From JAOAFT01 sp035390885 (GTDB lineage: Bacteria > Bacteroidota > Ignavibacteria > UBA10030), in NCBI GenBank assembly GCA_035390885.1, contig DAOOUW010000011.1:1-56486 (forward strand): DNA of 56,486 bases, read 5' to 3'. The translations under genes were made by a program, and so were the position numbers. This document shows positions 41,919-50,373 of the stretch, piece by piece. The notes beneath the pieces were generated by a model. It saw nothing but the letters and a program-made list of their open reading frames with translations. It ran no database searches and was not told where the DNA came from. The first letter of the stretch is position 1, and every line of letters starts with the position of its first letter.

Positions 41919-41949
41919 GTGAAAATTCACCTCGTGGCGGGTATTCGCC
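41919..41949. repeat. Tandem pair of GGNGAA/TTCRCC palindromes
   Basis: GGTGAA-AA-TTCACC (41919-41932) and GGCGGG-TA-TTCGCC (41936-41949) lie four bases apart, just after the hybrid kinase stop and about 100 bases before the HEAT-repeat gene. They match the motifs at 19812 and 20059. Confidence 0.5.
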
Positions 41950-42049
41950 AATGTTCTTTTGATCATTTATAAAAATGTGATTTTTTATAGCATAAGGTTC
42001 TTTATTCGATGGCATACAAATTGGAAATTTAATACAGATGAGGATTTGT

Positions 42050-43498
42050 ATGGAACAACAAACAGAAAATATCGATGTTACTTCTCTTGCAAAAGCGCTA
42101 TTAACAAATGAAGATTCGTCTATTCGCAGGAATGCGGCAGAACAATTGGGAGCCTCTGATAGCTTTACCGCAATTGCGGCGCTTGCCAATGCGCTACGTG
42201 ATGAAAACAAAGGAGTTCGGGATGCTGCACAGCGGTCGCTCCTTGCAATTGGTAATGAGCATGTTGCAGCAGCGGTGGTAGACTATTTGATTGATACAAA
42301 CATTACGACACGAAACTCGGCGGCAGAAATTCTTATCAAATTAGGTACGTGCGCTATTAATGCCGTACTGCCATTTCTCTTTGATGCCGATCATGATGTT
42401 CGGAAGTTTGCTGTCGATATTTTAGGTTTTATCGGAGATAGTAGTCCGGTTGAGCATCTTCTGCCGCTTCTTAACGATCCCGACGATAATGTCGTTATCT
42501 CGGTTGTTGAAGCGCTTGGAAACATGCGTTCTCAGCATGCGATAAAAGACTTAATCAGAATCTATGAACAGCGGGATGATTGCAAAGCCGCGGTGGCTGA
42601 GGCGCTTGGGAAAATAGGCGGGGACGAAGCTTCCGATTTCCTTCTTCAAAAATTCTGTGAACAGGTACTCGATACAAAATCCGATCGATTATTGCTCTAT
42701 ACGCTGCTAGAAGCTTTAGGTACCGCTGGAAATAAAAAAGCAGTAACCATCCTTCGTGAGCAGGTTGGAATATTGAAAGGGAAACTGCGCTCGTTGCTTC
42801 TCCATGCGTTAGTACAAATTTGCAATCGATATCAAAATGGTCATATCGATTGGAATCAGTATAAACAATATTTACTTGAAGCGCTTACTGAAGACGAGCG
42901 AGAAGTTCGGAAAAGCGCCATCCATGCCTTAAATACTATTCTCGATGATGATGTTACAAATGCGTTGCTGCTTTTGCTAGGGAAAGACGATGAAATTGAT
43001 AATATGCTCATATCTCTTTTGCCACAACGTCATCATTTTTTAAAAGCCGTTGTCAATATAATGGCGCAGGGTGAATTTAAAATCTCGAAATCATTTCTCT
43101 TAGCGCTGCAGCAATACTTGAAAACGCTAACGTATACGCATTTTCATTCGGACTTTATAAAGAATGAGGGACAAGTTTTACCAGAACTCAGTAGACTATT
43201 GGGAGAACAATGGCTTAGCGCCGACGAGGAAATGCGTCCTCTAATCATTGATTTGTTATTTCGAATCGATGGCGATCAAGCGACTGAGTTTCTGACTGAC
43301 ATTACAGAGTATCCTGATCCTTGGCTAAAAATGCAAGTTATTGAATTGCTGGGACCGGTATCGGATCGGCGAGCAACAGAATTTTTATTTCGTTTTCTTA
43401 GCGATGAAGATGAAATGGTGAGGCAGTTAGCGGTGTCAATATTAGAATTGAAAGGATACTCAGGAGAAACGTGCCAGACGCCGAAAGCTGAGGTTTAA
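42050..43498 (+). CDS. HEAT-repeat protein of the chemotaxis operon
   Basis: This 482-residue protein is built of repeated two-helix units of the HEAT/PBS-lyase kind, for example SSIRRNAAEQLGASDSFTAI, KGVRDAAQRSLLAIGNEHVA, HDVRKFAVDILGFIGDSSPV, DNVVISVVEALGNMRSQHAI and, near the end, EMVRQLAVSILELKGYSG. Such solenoids bind proteins rather than catalyse. AGGA at 42042-42045 favours ATG 42050 over ATG 42038. It is 2 bases upstream of cheR, so it is probably a scaffold or adaptor for the signalling proteins encoded next to it. Confidence 0.9.
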   Translation: MEQQTENIDVTSLAKALLTNEDSSIRRNAAEQLGASDSFTAIAALANALRDENKGVRDAAQRSLLAIGNEHVAAAVVDYLIDTNITTRNSAAEILIKLGTCAINAVLPFLFDADHDVRKFAVDILGFIGDSSPVEHLLPLLNDPDDNVVISVVEALGNMRSQHAIKDLIRIYEQRDDCKAAVAEALGKIGGDEASDFLLQKFCEQVLDTKSDRLLLYTLLEALGTAGNKKAVTILREQVGILKGKLRSLLLHALVQICNRYQNGHIDWNQYKQYLLEALTEDEREVRKSAIHALNTILDDDVTNALLLLLGKDDEIDNMLISLLPQRHHFLKAVVNIMAQGEFKISKSFLLALQQYLKTLTYTHFHSDFIKNEGQVLPELSRLLGEQWLSADEEMRPLIIDLLFRIDGDQATEFLTDITEYPDPWLKMQVIELLGPVSDRRATEFLFRFLSDEDEMVRQLAVSILELKGYSGETCQTPKAEV

Positions 43499-43500
43499 CT

Positions 43501-44385
43501 ATGGGAATTTCAGTACAGTCTGCAACAATGCCTTCTCTCTCAGTTTCGACTTCACCGAAGTTACCGGATGAAACGTTCAAACAACTCCGTGAGTATATCT
43601 ATCAAAAGACGGGTATCTATTTTCAGGATAGCAAAAAATATTTACTCGAAGGAAGGTTAGGGAAAAGGGTGCAATTTTTAGAGCTGAAAGGATTTGATGA
43701 CTACCTTCAATTGCTCAGGAGTTTACGCGGACAGGAAGAACTGCCGTACCTCTATGAAGCTGTAACCATTAATGAGACATTTTTTTTCCGCAATGAACCG
43801 CAGTTCGAAGTGTTTGAAAAAACACTAATACCAGAGATTATTGCTCGGAGAAGTACAAATGGAAAATCCCGACTTCGAATATGGAGCGCTGCAAGTTCCT
43901 CTGGGGAAGAAGCGTATACCATAGCAATTATCTACTTAGAGAAGTTGAAGCCAAAGTATCCATGGCTCGATATTGAAATTGTTGGCACAGATATAAACGA
44001 TGCTGTACTAGACATTGCGCGTAATGGAATCTATCGTGATTATTCTATCAGAAATATTCCTCCGAATTATTTAGAAAAATATTTTACTAGGTCGGATGGG
44101 CGATACTATCTGTCCGATCAGGTAAAGCAATTAGTACGATTTGAGAATCTTAATCTCTATGATCGAGTGAAAATGAAGCGTATGAGTCAATTCGATGTTG
44201 TCTTTTGCTGTAATGTTCTTATCTACTTTGATCAAAAATCAAAAGTGCAGGTTGTGTCCGACATTTATGATGCGATGAATGCTGGAGGATACTTATTTAT
44301 AGGATATGCTGAAACTCTGCATGGAATATCGTCGGCATTTAAATTAATGAATTTTCCTAAAACCGTTGTATATAAAAAGGAGTGA
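43501..44385 (+). CDS. cheR: Chemotaxis protein methyltransferase CheR
   Basis: CheR methylates receptor glutamates using S-adenosylmethionine. The 294-residue protein has an N-terminal helical domain (FKQLREYIYQKTGIYFQDSK), the linker VTINETFFFRNEPQF, and the methyltransferase fold: IWSAASSSGEEAYTIAI, EIVGTDINDAVLDIARNGIY, VVFCCNVLIYFDQ, GGYLFIGYAETL. The usual C-G-x-x-x-G-E-E-[PAS]-Y loop reads AASSSGEEAY, a mild variation. No pentapeptide-binding beta-subdomain oddity seen. It follows the HEAT gene by 2 bases and precedes the CheY-like gene by 6. Confidence 0.96.
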   Translation: MGISVQSATMPSLSVSTSPKLPDETFKQLREYIYQKTGIYFQDSKKYLLEGRLGKRVQFLELKGFDDYLQLLRSLRGQEELPYLYEAVTINETFFFRNEPQFEVFEKTLIPEIIARRSTNGKSRLRIWSAASSSGEEAYTIAIIYLEKLKPKYPWLDIEIVGTDINDAVLDIARNGIYRDYSIRNIPPNYLEKYFTRSDGRYYLSDQVKQLVRFENLNLYDRVKMKRMSQFDVVFCCNVLIYFDQKSKVQVVSDIYDAMNAGGYLFIGYAETLHGISSAFKLMNFPKTVVYKKE

Positions 44386-44391
44386 GAAGCC

Positions 44392-44769
44392 ATGAAGAAG
44401 TGTATTCTCGTGGTTGACGATTCCACCACAGTACGAAAATTTGTTTCTGTTTCGTTAAGTATGCAGGGTTTCGAAGTTGTTACTGCATGCGATGGAATGG
44501 ACGCGCTCGAAAAACTTCCAGAGCGGAAGTACGATCTCATCATCACAGACCTCAATATGCCAACGATGGATGGATTCGAGTTTATCAAAAATCTTAAAAG
44601 CAATCCTGACTACAAGGATCTGCCGGTTATCATTTTAACATCGCTCTCCGATGCAACAAATAAAGAGGAGGGCGTCAAACTTGGCGTTAATTCATACGTT
44701 GTCAAGCCATTTAGTTTAGAAAAAATTCAATATGAAGTATCGAAATATATATCATGGAGCGATCAATAA
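44392..44769 (+). CDS. CheY-like response regulator 1
   Basis: A 125-residue single receiver: CILVVDDSTTVRKFV, phospho-acceptor Asp53 in LIITDLNMPTMDGFEF, the Thr in VIILTSLSD and Lys in VVKPFS. It is one of two receivers side by side in the operon. The one more like motor-binding CheY is the second (45 kb side), so this may be a phosphate sink or serve a different target. GAGTGAGAAGCC precedes the ATG, and the stop overlaps the next start by one base. Confidence 0.92.
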   Translation: MKKCILVVDDSTTVRKFVSVSLSMQGFEVVTACDGMDALEKLPERKYDLIITDLNMPTMDGFEFIKNLKSNPDYKDLPVIILTSLSDATNKEEGVKLGVNSYVVKPFSLEKIQYEVSKYISWSDQ

Positions 44770-45155
44770 TGGATATGAAATTTCTCGTCGTCGATGATTC
44801 GTTAACAATGCGTCGGATTGTGATCAACGCCTTAAAAACATTAGGTTATGAAGGGATTGTTGAAGCCAGCGACGGCAAAGAAGCTATTGCGAAACTTATG
44901 ACTGAAGGGGTGAACTTCGTTATTACGGATTGGAATATGCCGGAGATGAACGGACTTGAACTGACAAAATGGTTGCGGAGCAATCCTCAATTTGAAAACA
45001 TTCCGATTTTGATGGTGACAACTCGCGGCAATAAAGATGATGTCATTGAGGCAATGAAAGCACGCGTCAATAATTATATTGTTAAACCCTTTACGCCACA
45101 GGGATTAAAAGAAAAAATTGAACAGGTTATGAAATCAGTCAGTGTGGACAACTGA
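44769..45155 (+). CDS. cheY: Chemotaxis response regulator CheY
   Basis: This 128-residue receiver has the classic CheY wording: MKFLVVDDSLTMRRIVINAL, Asp54 in FVITDWNMPEMNGLEL, ILMVTTRGNKDDVIEAMKA and NNYIVKPFTPQGLKEKI. It should carry the signal from CheA to the flagellar switch and be dephosphorylated by the CheZ-like protein that follows. ATG 44769 overlaps the preceding stop (TAATG); ATG 44775 and 44754 are alternatives. Confidence 0.94.
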   Translation: MDMKFLVVDDSLTMRRIVINALKTLGYEGIVEASDGKEAIAKLMTEGVNFVITDWNMPEMNGLELTKWLRSNPQFENIPILMVTTRGNKDDVIEAMKARVNNYIVKPFTPQGLKEKIEQVMKSVSVDN

Positions 45156-45176
45156 CATTTCACAAGGAGAATTTAT

Positions 45177-45869
45177 ATGAGCTCTGACTATCCAAATAAT
45201 GCAGCAATTATGAAAGATGTGCTCCAGCTTTTGCGGGAGATTGTGCCTTTGCTCGAGAGTGTGCGGCGCTCAATTCAAGAAAGCGCCAAACACATTCCAA
45301 ATGCATCAGAACAACTCTCCAAGGTGAGCAAAGCGACGGAAAGCGCAACGGTCGAAATCCTTGATGTTATTGACGCTCTCTCTATGCAGTTCTCAAAAGC
45401 TCAGGAGCATATTCAAAAATTCCAACAAGAACTTGCAACATTGCATACAAATCTTTTCAATAACATTACCGCTGTAAAAGCGGGTATTACCGATTCGGAA
45501 GCGCTTAGCCACATTGAAACGATCGAACAATTGTTACAATCCTATAGTACCGAAAAATTCTTTGACGGATTACTATCGCTGCTGGAATCGTCCAAGCAGC
45601 AGTACACCTCAATTGCAATGGCGTTGCAGGTCCAGGATATTACAAATCAACAACTCGTCGGAATATCGCAAATTATCGATACCGTCTATCAATATCTTTC
45701 GACAGCTCTCAATAGGTTTGACCATGGCGTTGAGGAATCAAGTATTACAAATTTAGAGGACCCAAAAGAAATTGTTGTTGATATCAATGCTCAGTATACA
45801 AAGTCGCCAGAACGCCAAATGACCGCTGATGAAATTGTTCGTCAGTGGCAACAGGAAAATGGAAAATAA
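45177..45869 (+). CDS. cheZ: CheZ-like CheY-phosphate phosphatase
   Basis: This 230-residue helical protein ends in a short charged segment. Its key motif is ALQVQDITNQQLVGI, with Asp154 and Gln158 in the D-x3-Q arrangement of Escherichia coli CheZ (Asp143/Gln147), where Gln positions the attacking water. The long helices before it (VLQLLREIVPLLESVRRSIQ) would form the CheZ hairpin, and the C-terminal MTADEIVRQWQQENGK could be the CheY-binding peptide helix. AAGGAGAA precedes the ATG. Its place between cheY and cheA supports the call. The rest of the sequence is weakly conserved. Confidence 0.82.
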   Translation: MSSDYPNNAAIMKDVLQLLREIVPLLESVRRSIQESAKHIPNASEQLSKVSKATESATVEILDVIDALSMQFSKAQEHIQKFQQELATLHTNLFNNITAVKAGITDSEALSHIETIEQLLQSYSTEKFFDGLLSLLESSKQQYTSIAMALQVQDITNQQLVGISQIIDTVYQYLSTALNRFDHGVEESSITNLEDPKEIVVDINAQYTKSPERQMTADEIVRQWQQENGK

Positions 45870-45884
45870 AAGTGTGGAGATGAA

Positions 45885-47687
45885 ATGGGACAGCCGTCAT
45901 TTGATAATGAAATGAAAGAAATTCTTGAGAGTTTCATCGTTGAAACGAATGAAATTCTTGAAAAGTTAGGGCAGGATTTACTTGCCCTTGAAAAAGATTC
46001 TACGAATTCCGAGTTGCACAATGTAATATTCCGAGCTGTTCATACAGTGAAGGGGACATCGTCGTTTCTTGGCTTTGAACGAATGACGCATCTTGCGCAT
46101 AAATTCGAAGATGTGTTGAATAAAATCCGCAAAGGAGAAATCATTGTTACTTCGCCAATGATGGATATTATGTTCGAGGCTTATGATCTGCTCAGGGAAA
46201 ATCTTCAATCAATTGAGAAAGGAAACTACGAAGGCGTCGAGATAGAGAAGAGTGTCGAAAAATTGAATCAAATTTCGACTGGTACGTTAGCTCAGGGACA
46301 AAATGAACAAACGCCAGAGCCATTAAAGACGGAACGCAGTGCGAATGAGGTAGATCAGAAAGAAGTAAATGTGATCGAGACAAATATTCTTGCCGAATCA
46401 TCGGAACCTTCTGCCGCCCCAACCCCAGAGCCAGGCTCCCAAGAAAAGGACAATGAAGCCCCGCAACAGAAAGATTTAAACAATCTTAGTCATACAGCAG
46501 AGTCAACAATTCGTGTTGATGTCAGTCGGCTTGATGTACTGATGAATTTAGTTGGAGAATTAGTCCTAGGGAGAAACAGGCTTGCACAAATTGCTCATCA
46601 AATGAACGAGGAATTGGATTCTAATATACTTTCCCGAGAATTAGCAGAGACGAGCTCTCACATTGACTTCATTACAACGGAGTTACAGATGGCAATTATG
46701 AAAACTCGGATGGTTCCTATAGCCAGAGTTTTTAACAGACTACCACGATTAGTGAGAGAACTTTCAAAAGAAACAAAAAAAGAAATCGAACTTGAAATCA
46801 TTGGCGAGGATACAGAGCTCGATAAATCGTTGATTGAAGAGCTGAATGATCCATTGATTCATATGATTCGGAACTCTGCCGACCACGGCATTGAATCTCC
46901 CGAAGAACGTCAGGCTGCAGGCAAACCGCCTGTTGGAAAAGTGGTAGTGAATGCGTATCAGGAAGGCAATCACATTGTTATCTTTGTTTCGGATGATGGA
47001 AAAGGAATGGATACGGAAAAACTTAAGGCAAAAGCAATCGAGAAAGGAATTATTACTCCCGAAGCGGCGGCGGAAATGAGTACCTCTGATGCATACAATC
47101 TAATATTTCTTCCTGGGTTTAGCACTGCTCAAGTTGTTACGAACGTTTCGGGGCGCGGGGTTGGAATGGATGTTGTAAGGAGCCACGTTCAGAAATTAAA
47201 AGGCACAATCGAGGTTGTTTCTGAGTTAGGGAAAGGCACATCCTTTATTATTAAACTTCCGCTTACATTAGCTATTATTCAGGCGTTACTGGTTGAATCG
47301 AACGGAGAAATTTTTAGCATTCCGCTTGATTCCGTTATTGAAGTCGTCCGCGTTGGAAATGATGAAATTGACCTTGTTGGCGGAAATGAAGTTATTCGAT
47401 TGCGAGATGCTGTCCTTCCACTGACGCGGCTCTCGTCCGTTCTTGGAAGCATCAATGGTACTTCGAATAATCAGTGGAAGTACATCGTTGTTATTGGAGT
47501 CGCGGAACGTCGATTGGGAATTATCGTTGATGCGCTTCTTGGACAAAAGGAAGTTGTAATTAAATCCATTAGTGAATCCTTAGGAGAGGTGCGAGGAATT
47601 GCCGGCTCTACAATTCTTGGCGATGGTCGAGTCATCATGATCGTTGATGTTGCAGAGTTAATTCGTTTTCAAAAATCGGCTGCATAA
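45885..47687 (+). CDS. cheA: Chemotaxis histidine kinase CheA
   Basis: This 600-residue kinase has an Hpt (P1) domain with His53 in AVHTVKGTSSFLGF. A Pro/Gln/Glu-rich linker at about 125-205 takes the place of the CheY-binding P2 domain. Then come P3 dimerisation (IRVDVSRLDVLMNLVGELVL), the P4 ATPase (HMIRNSADHGIE, VSDDGKGMD, GFSTAQVVTNVSGRGVGMDV in part) and the P5 CheW-like domain (IIQALLVESNGEIFSIPLD). It phosphorylates CheY and CheB. GGAG is 5 bases before the ATG. It lies between cheZ and cheB. Confidence 0.96.
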   Translation: MGQPSFDNEMKEILESFIVETNEILEKLGQDLLALEKDSTNSELHNVIFRAVHTVKGTSSFLGFERMTHLAHKFEDVLNKIRKGEIIVTSPMMDIMFEAYDLLRENLQSIEKGNYEGVEIEKSVEKLNQISTGTLAQGQNEQTPEPLKTERSANEVDQKEVNVIETNILAESSEPSAAPTPEPGSQEKDNEAPQQKDLNNLSHTAESTIRVDVSRLDVLMNLVGELVLGRNRLAQIAHQMNEELDSNILSRELAETSSHIDFITTELQMAIMKTRMVPIARVFNRLPRLVRELSKETKKEIELEIIGEDTELDKSLIEELNDPLIHMIRNSADHGIESPEERQAAGKPPVGKVVVNAYQEGNHIVIFVSDDGKGMDTEKLKAKAIEKGIITPEAAAEMSTSDAYNLIFLPGFSTAQVVTNVSGRGVGMDVVRSHVQKLKGTIEVVSELGKGTSFIIKLPLTLAIIQALLVESNGEIFSIPLDSVIEVVRVGNDEIDLVGGNEVIRLRDAVLPLTRLSSVLGSINGTSNNQWKYIVVIGVAERRLGIIVDALLGQKEVVIKSISESLGEVRGIAGSTILGDGRVIMIVDVAELIRFQKSAA

Positions 47688-47711
47688 CAGAATAAAAGAG
47701 AAGCAAACAAT

Positions 47712-48794
47712 ATGGGGAAAACTATTCAAGTATTGATTGTAGATGATTCGGCATTTATGAGAAAATCGCTCTCGATGATGCTTGAATCCGATCCTGAGAT
47801 CAAAGTGATCGGTACCGCCCGCGATGGTCGAGAAGCTATCGAAAAAATTCGTCAGCTGAAACCTGATATCGTAACACTCGATATCGAAATGCCTGTCATG
47901 GATGGACTTACAGCGCTGAAGACAATTATGAAAGAAATGCCGCTTCCAGTGTTGATGGTAAGTTCTTTGACAACAGAAGGCGCGCAGGCAACGATTGATG
48001 CGCTGGCTTTGGGGGCTGTAGATTTTATTCCCAAAGAATTATCCTATGTATCGCTGGATATTTCGAAAATCAGAGAAGAGCTTATAGAGAAAGTAAAGAA
48101 TATTGCGCGAAGTCGCTCCCTTGCATTTCGACTTCAGCGGATACGCAGCTCTACGGCTCATATTATGGGCGAGGCGCCTACAAAAGCTCCTCATATATCA
48201 GGCAAGATAGAACGTCGTAACTATCGTGCGGTCGCTTTAGGAGTTTCGACAGGCGGACCAATGGCGTTACTTCAAATTATTCCAAAAGTTCCGGCAAATT
48301 TTCCTCTTGGCATTGCCATTGTCCAACATATGCCGCCCAAATTTACTCAATCGATGGCATCGCGGTTGAATAGTTTAAGTTCTGTGAAAGTAAAAGAAGC
48401 AGAAGATGGGGATGCGCTTTCACCGGCTTCTGTTCTTATTGCGCCCGGCGGCCGACATTTAATTTTTGAAAAAACCTCTGGCCAAATAATAGCGAGAATT
48501 ACTGATGAACCTCGCGAAACTCTATATCATCCATCTGCTGATATTATGATGAGCTCAATTGCCGAAGTCATCAATGCTCCGCTTATTGGCGTTATCATGA
48601 CTGGAATGGGAAAAGATGGACTCGAAGGATTGAAGCTAATCAAACAGAAAGAAGGATATGTTGTTGCTCAGGATGAAGAGACCTGCATTGTCTATGGAAT
48701 GCCAAAAGCTGCTGTTGATGAAGGAGTTGCCGATGCCGTTGTGCCTCTTCAAAATATTCCATTGATATTAAATCAACTTGTTGGTTTGGAGTAA
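47712..48794 (+). CDS. cheB: Chemotaxis glutamate methylesterase CheB
   Basis: CheB removes methyl groups from receptors (or deamidates them) when phosphorylated. The 360-residue protein has a receiver with Asp57 (DIVTLDIEMPVMDG), a linker, and the esterase domain with catalytic Ser179 (GVSTGGPMAL), His206 (AIVQHMPPKFT) and Asp302 (GMGKDGLEGL). It ends with the typical YGMPKAAVDEGVADAVVPL. It follows cheA by 24 bases. No CheD gene accompanies it. Confidence 0.96.
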   Translation: MGKTIQVLIVDDSAFMRKSLSMMLESDPEIKVIGTARDGREAIEKIRQLKPDIVTLDIEMPVMDGLTALKTIMKEMPLPVLMVSSLTTEGAQATIDALALGAVDFIPKELSYVSLDISKIREELIEKVKNIARSRSLAFRLQRIRSSTAHIMGEAPTKAPHISGKIERRNYRAVALGVSTGGPMALLQIIPKVPANFPLGIAIVQHMPPKFTQSMASRLNSLSSVKVKEAEDGDALSPASVLIAPGGRHLIFEKTSGQIIARITDEPRETLYHPSADIMMSSIAEVINAPLIGVIMTGMGKDGLEGLKLIKQKEGYVVAQDEETCIVYGMPKAAVDEGVADAVVPLQNIPLILNQLVGLE

Positions 48795-48798
48795 GTCT

Positions 48799-49053
48799 AT
48801 GTCTGAAAACATGGAAAAAGACAATAATTTTATTGAATTTCATCATTATTGGAAAAGCAAAAAGGAAAGGGAGAGCATGGGTGAAAATTCAAGTTCTGAA
48901 ATTTCTCCAACAATGGAAGAGGAAATTCCTCAGCAGTCTAAAGATGAACCCCGAATTTTGCTACATCGTAATGGAGATGTCATCGAATCTATAGAATTTC
49001 GATGTTCTTGCGGCAAATCAACAACAGTACATTTAGTCTATGATGGAGATTAA
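48799..49053 (+). CDS. Small CxC protein downstream of cheB
   Basis: This 84-residue protein has an acidic, polar, probably disordered first half and a conserved-looking end (GDVIESIEFRCSCGKSTTVH), with one CSC pair that could complete a metal site in a dimer. GGAG at 48788-48791 supports ATG 48799. It starts 4 bases after the cheB stop, so it is the last gene of the chemotaxis operon. I recognise no named family. Confidence 0.7.
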   Translation: MSENMEKDNNFIEFHHYWKSKKERESMGENSSSEISPTMEEEIPQQSKDEPRILLHRNGDVIESIEFRCSCGKSTTVHLVYDGD

Positions 49054-49165
49054 ACACCATCTGGTCGTTTATCTCCACCTCTTATCATTCAAAATCCTAA
49101 AATTTCTTCATTTTTGAGCATTGGTATCTGGCATTTTGCTTGTGTTATATCTGTTCGAAAAATGT

Positions 49166-49591
49166 ATGAAACTATTTGAGCTAACAAAAATTCCAATTAT
49201 TAATAAAGCGCTTGATGCTTATTCTTTACGGCAAAGAGTTACTGCCAATAATCTTGCGAATGTAAATACGCTCGGTTATCGCACAAAGGCAGTAACATTC
49301 GAAGAAGAGTTAGGCAAGGTGGAAAATTCTTCATCTGTTACAATGGAAGTTACAAATGAACATCATCTTTTACCGAACAATGGAATGACCACCGGGGATG
49401 AAATCAAAGTTGTTGATGCAGCAAAGGAAGGCATTGTACCTGATGATCCTAATGCAAGTGGAATGAACAATGTTGATGTTGATTACGAGATGACAAATCT
49501 TGCTGATACGCAGTTACGATTTAAATTTGCATCCCGAATGATGGCAGAAACATTCAAAAGCATTCAAAAAAGTATAAGAGGTCAATCATGA
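49166..49591 (+). CDS. flgB: Flagellar basal-body rod protein FlgB
   Basis: FlgB is a proximal rod subunit. The 141-residue protein shows the family pattern: ALDAYSLRQRVTANNLANVN near the start with TLGYRTKAVTFEEEL, then a Gly/Asp-rich middle and the C-terminal NNVDVDYEMTNLADTQLRF and ASRMMAETFKSIQKSIRG. TTG 49121 is in frame, but the family begins close to ATG 49166. It starts the rod/export operon, and flgC overlaps its stop by four bases. Confidence 0.94.
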   Translation: MKLFELTKIPIINKALDAYSLRQRVTANNLANVNTLGYRTKAVTFEEELGKVENSSSVTMEVTNEHHLLPNNGMTTGDEIKVVDAAKEGIVPDDPNASGMNNVDVDYEMTNLADTQLRFKFASRMMAETFKSIQKSIRGQS

Positions 49592-50082
49592 ACATTGATA
49601 GATTTTTTACAGGGCTCAAAATAAGCGCATTTGGTCTTTCTGCACAGCGCAAAAAGTTGAATGCGATTGCAAGCAACATTGCCAATGCAGAAACTGTTCG
49701 CACGGAAAATGGAGAGCCATACCGAAGAAAAGTTGTTGTAATGGAAGAAGCAAAGGCTCAGAATTTTTCACGGGTTCTTTCTTCTACTGATAGCGGATTG
49801 GCGACAACGAACAAAGCTCACTTCAAAGGAGCGACGAACGTCGGAGAAACAGAGGCAGTTCCAGGAAGCGTACAGGCAAAAGAAGTGGAGGACGCGAGCG
49901 ATTTCAGAATTGTGTATGATCCGACCAATCCTGAGGCTGATGAAAACGGATACGTTCGATTACCAAATGTAAATATCGTATCGGAAATGGTTGAGATGAT
50001 GAGTGCAACTAGAGCCTACGAAGCGAATGTAACGGCTGCGAATGCCGCAAAAACAATGACAAAAGACGCTCTGGAGATTTGA
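49588..50082 (+). CDS. flgC: Flagellar basal-body rod protein FlgC
   Basis: This 164-residue rod protein starts with GLKISAFGLSAQRKKLNAIA and SNIANAETVRTENGEPYRRK, with the typical A-S-N-I-A-N-A motif. It ends with EADENGYVRLPNVNIVSEMV and ATRAYEANVTAANAAKTM. It forms the proximal rod with FlgB. The ATG lies in the ATGA overlap with flgB. Confidence 0.96.
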   Translation: MNIDRFFTGLKISAFGLSAQRKKLNAIASNIANAETVRTENGEPYRRKVVVMEEAKAQNFSRVLSSTDSGLATTNKAHFKGATNVGETEAVPGSVQAKEVEDASDFRIVYDPTNPEADENGYVRLPNVNIVSEMVEMMSATRAYEANVTAANAAKTMTKDALEI

Positions 50083-50084
50083 TT

Positions 50085-50369
50085 ATGGATGTACCACAAA
50101 TAAATATAAATACCAATGGAATCAATACAAATCCATTATTACGCCGACAAGGCGGACAAATACAGGTACGAGAAAATATTCCAGCTGATGCAAAGCGTTT
50201 TGAAATTGAAGAGGGAAAAGAGAATTCGGTGATTACTCAGGAAGAGCAGAAATTTTTTGAACAGCTCTATCCGGATGCAACGAATGAAGTTCGTGCCTAC
50301 CAAACCTACAGACGCGATGGAAGCCATGCAGCCTTGACCACTGGAACGCACATTGATCGAAAGGGATAA
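50085..50369 (+). CDS. Unknown small protein between flgC and fliE
   Basis: A 94-residue protein with an Asn-rich start (VPQININTNGINTNPLLRRQ) and a compact end (EEQKFFEQLYPDATNEVRAY, TYRRDGSHAALTTGTHIDRK). TTG 50079 is upstream in frame, but ATG 50085, 2 bases after the flgC stop, is preferred. It is not any core rod or export protein I know. Position and size suggest a lineage-specific rod, export or assembly factor. fliE follows at once. Confidence 0.75.
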   Translation: MDVPQININTNGINTNPLLRRQGGQIQVRENIPADAKRFEIEEGKENSVITQEEQKFFEQLYPDATNEVRAYQTYRRDGSHAALTTGTHIDRKG

Positions 50370-50373
50370 GAGA

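Noticed and set aside
49120..49145. Sigma-54 type promoter before flgB
   Set aside because: TTGGTATCTGGCATTTTGCT looks tempting, but the GG and GC elements are not 10 bases apart as required.
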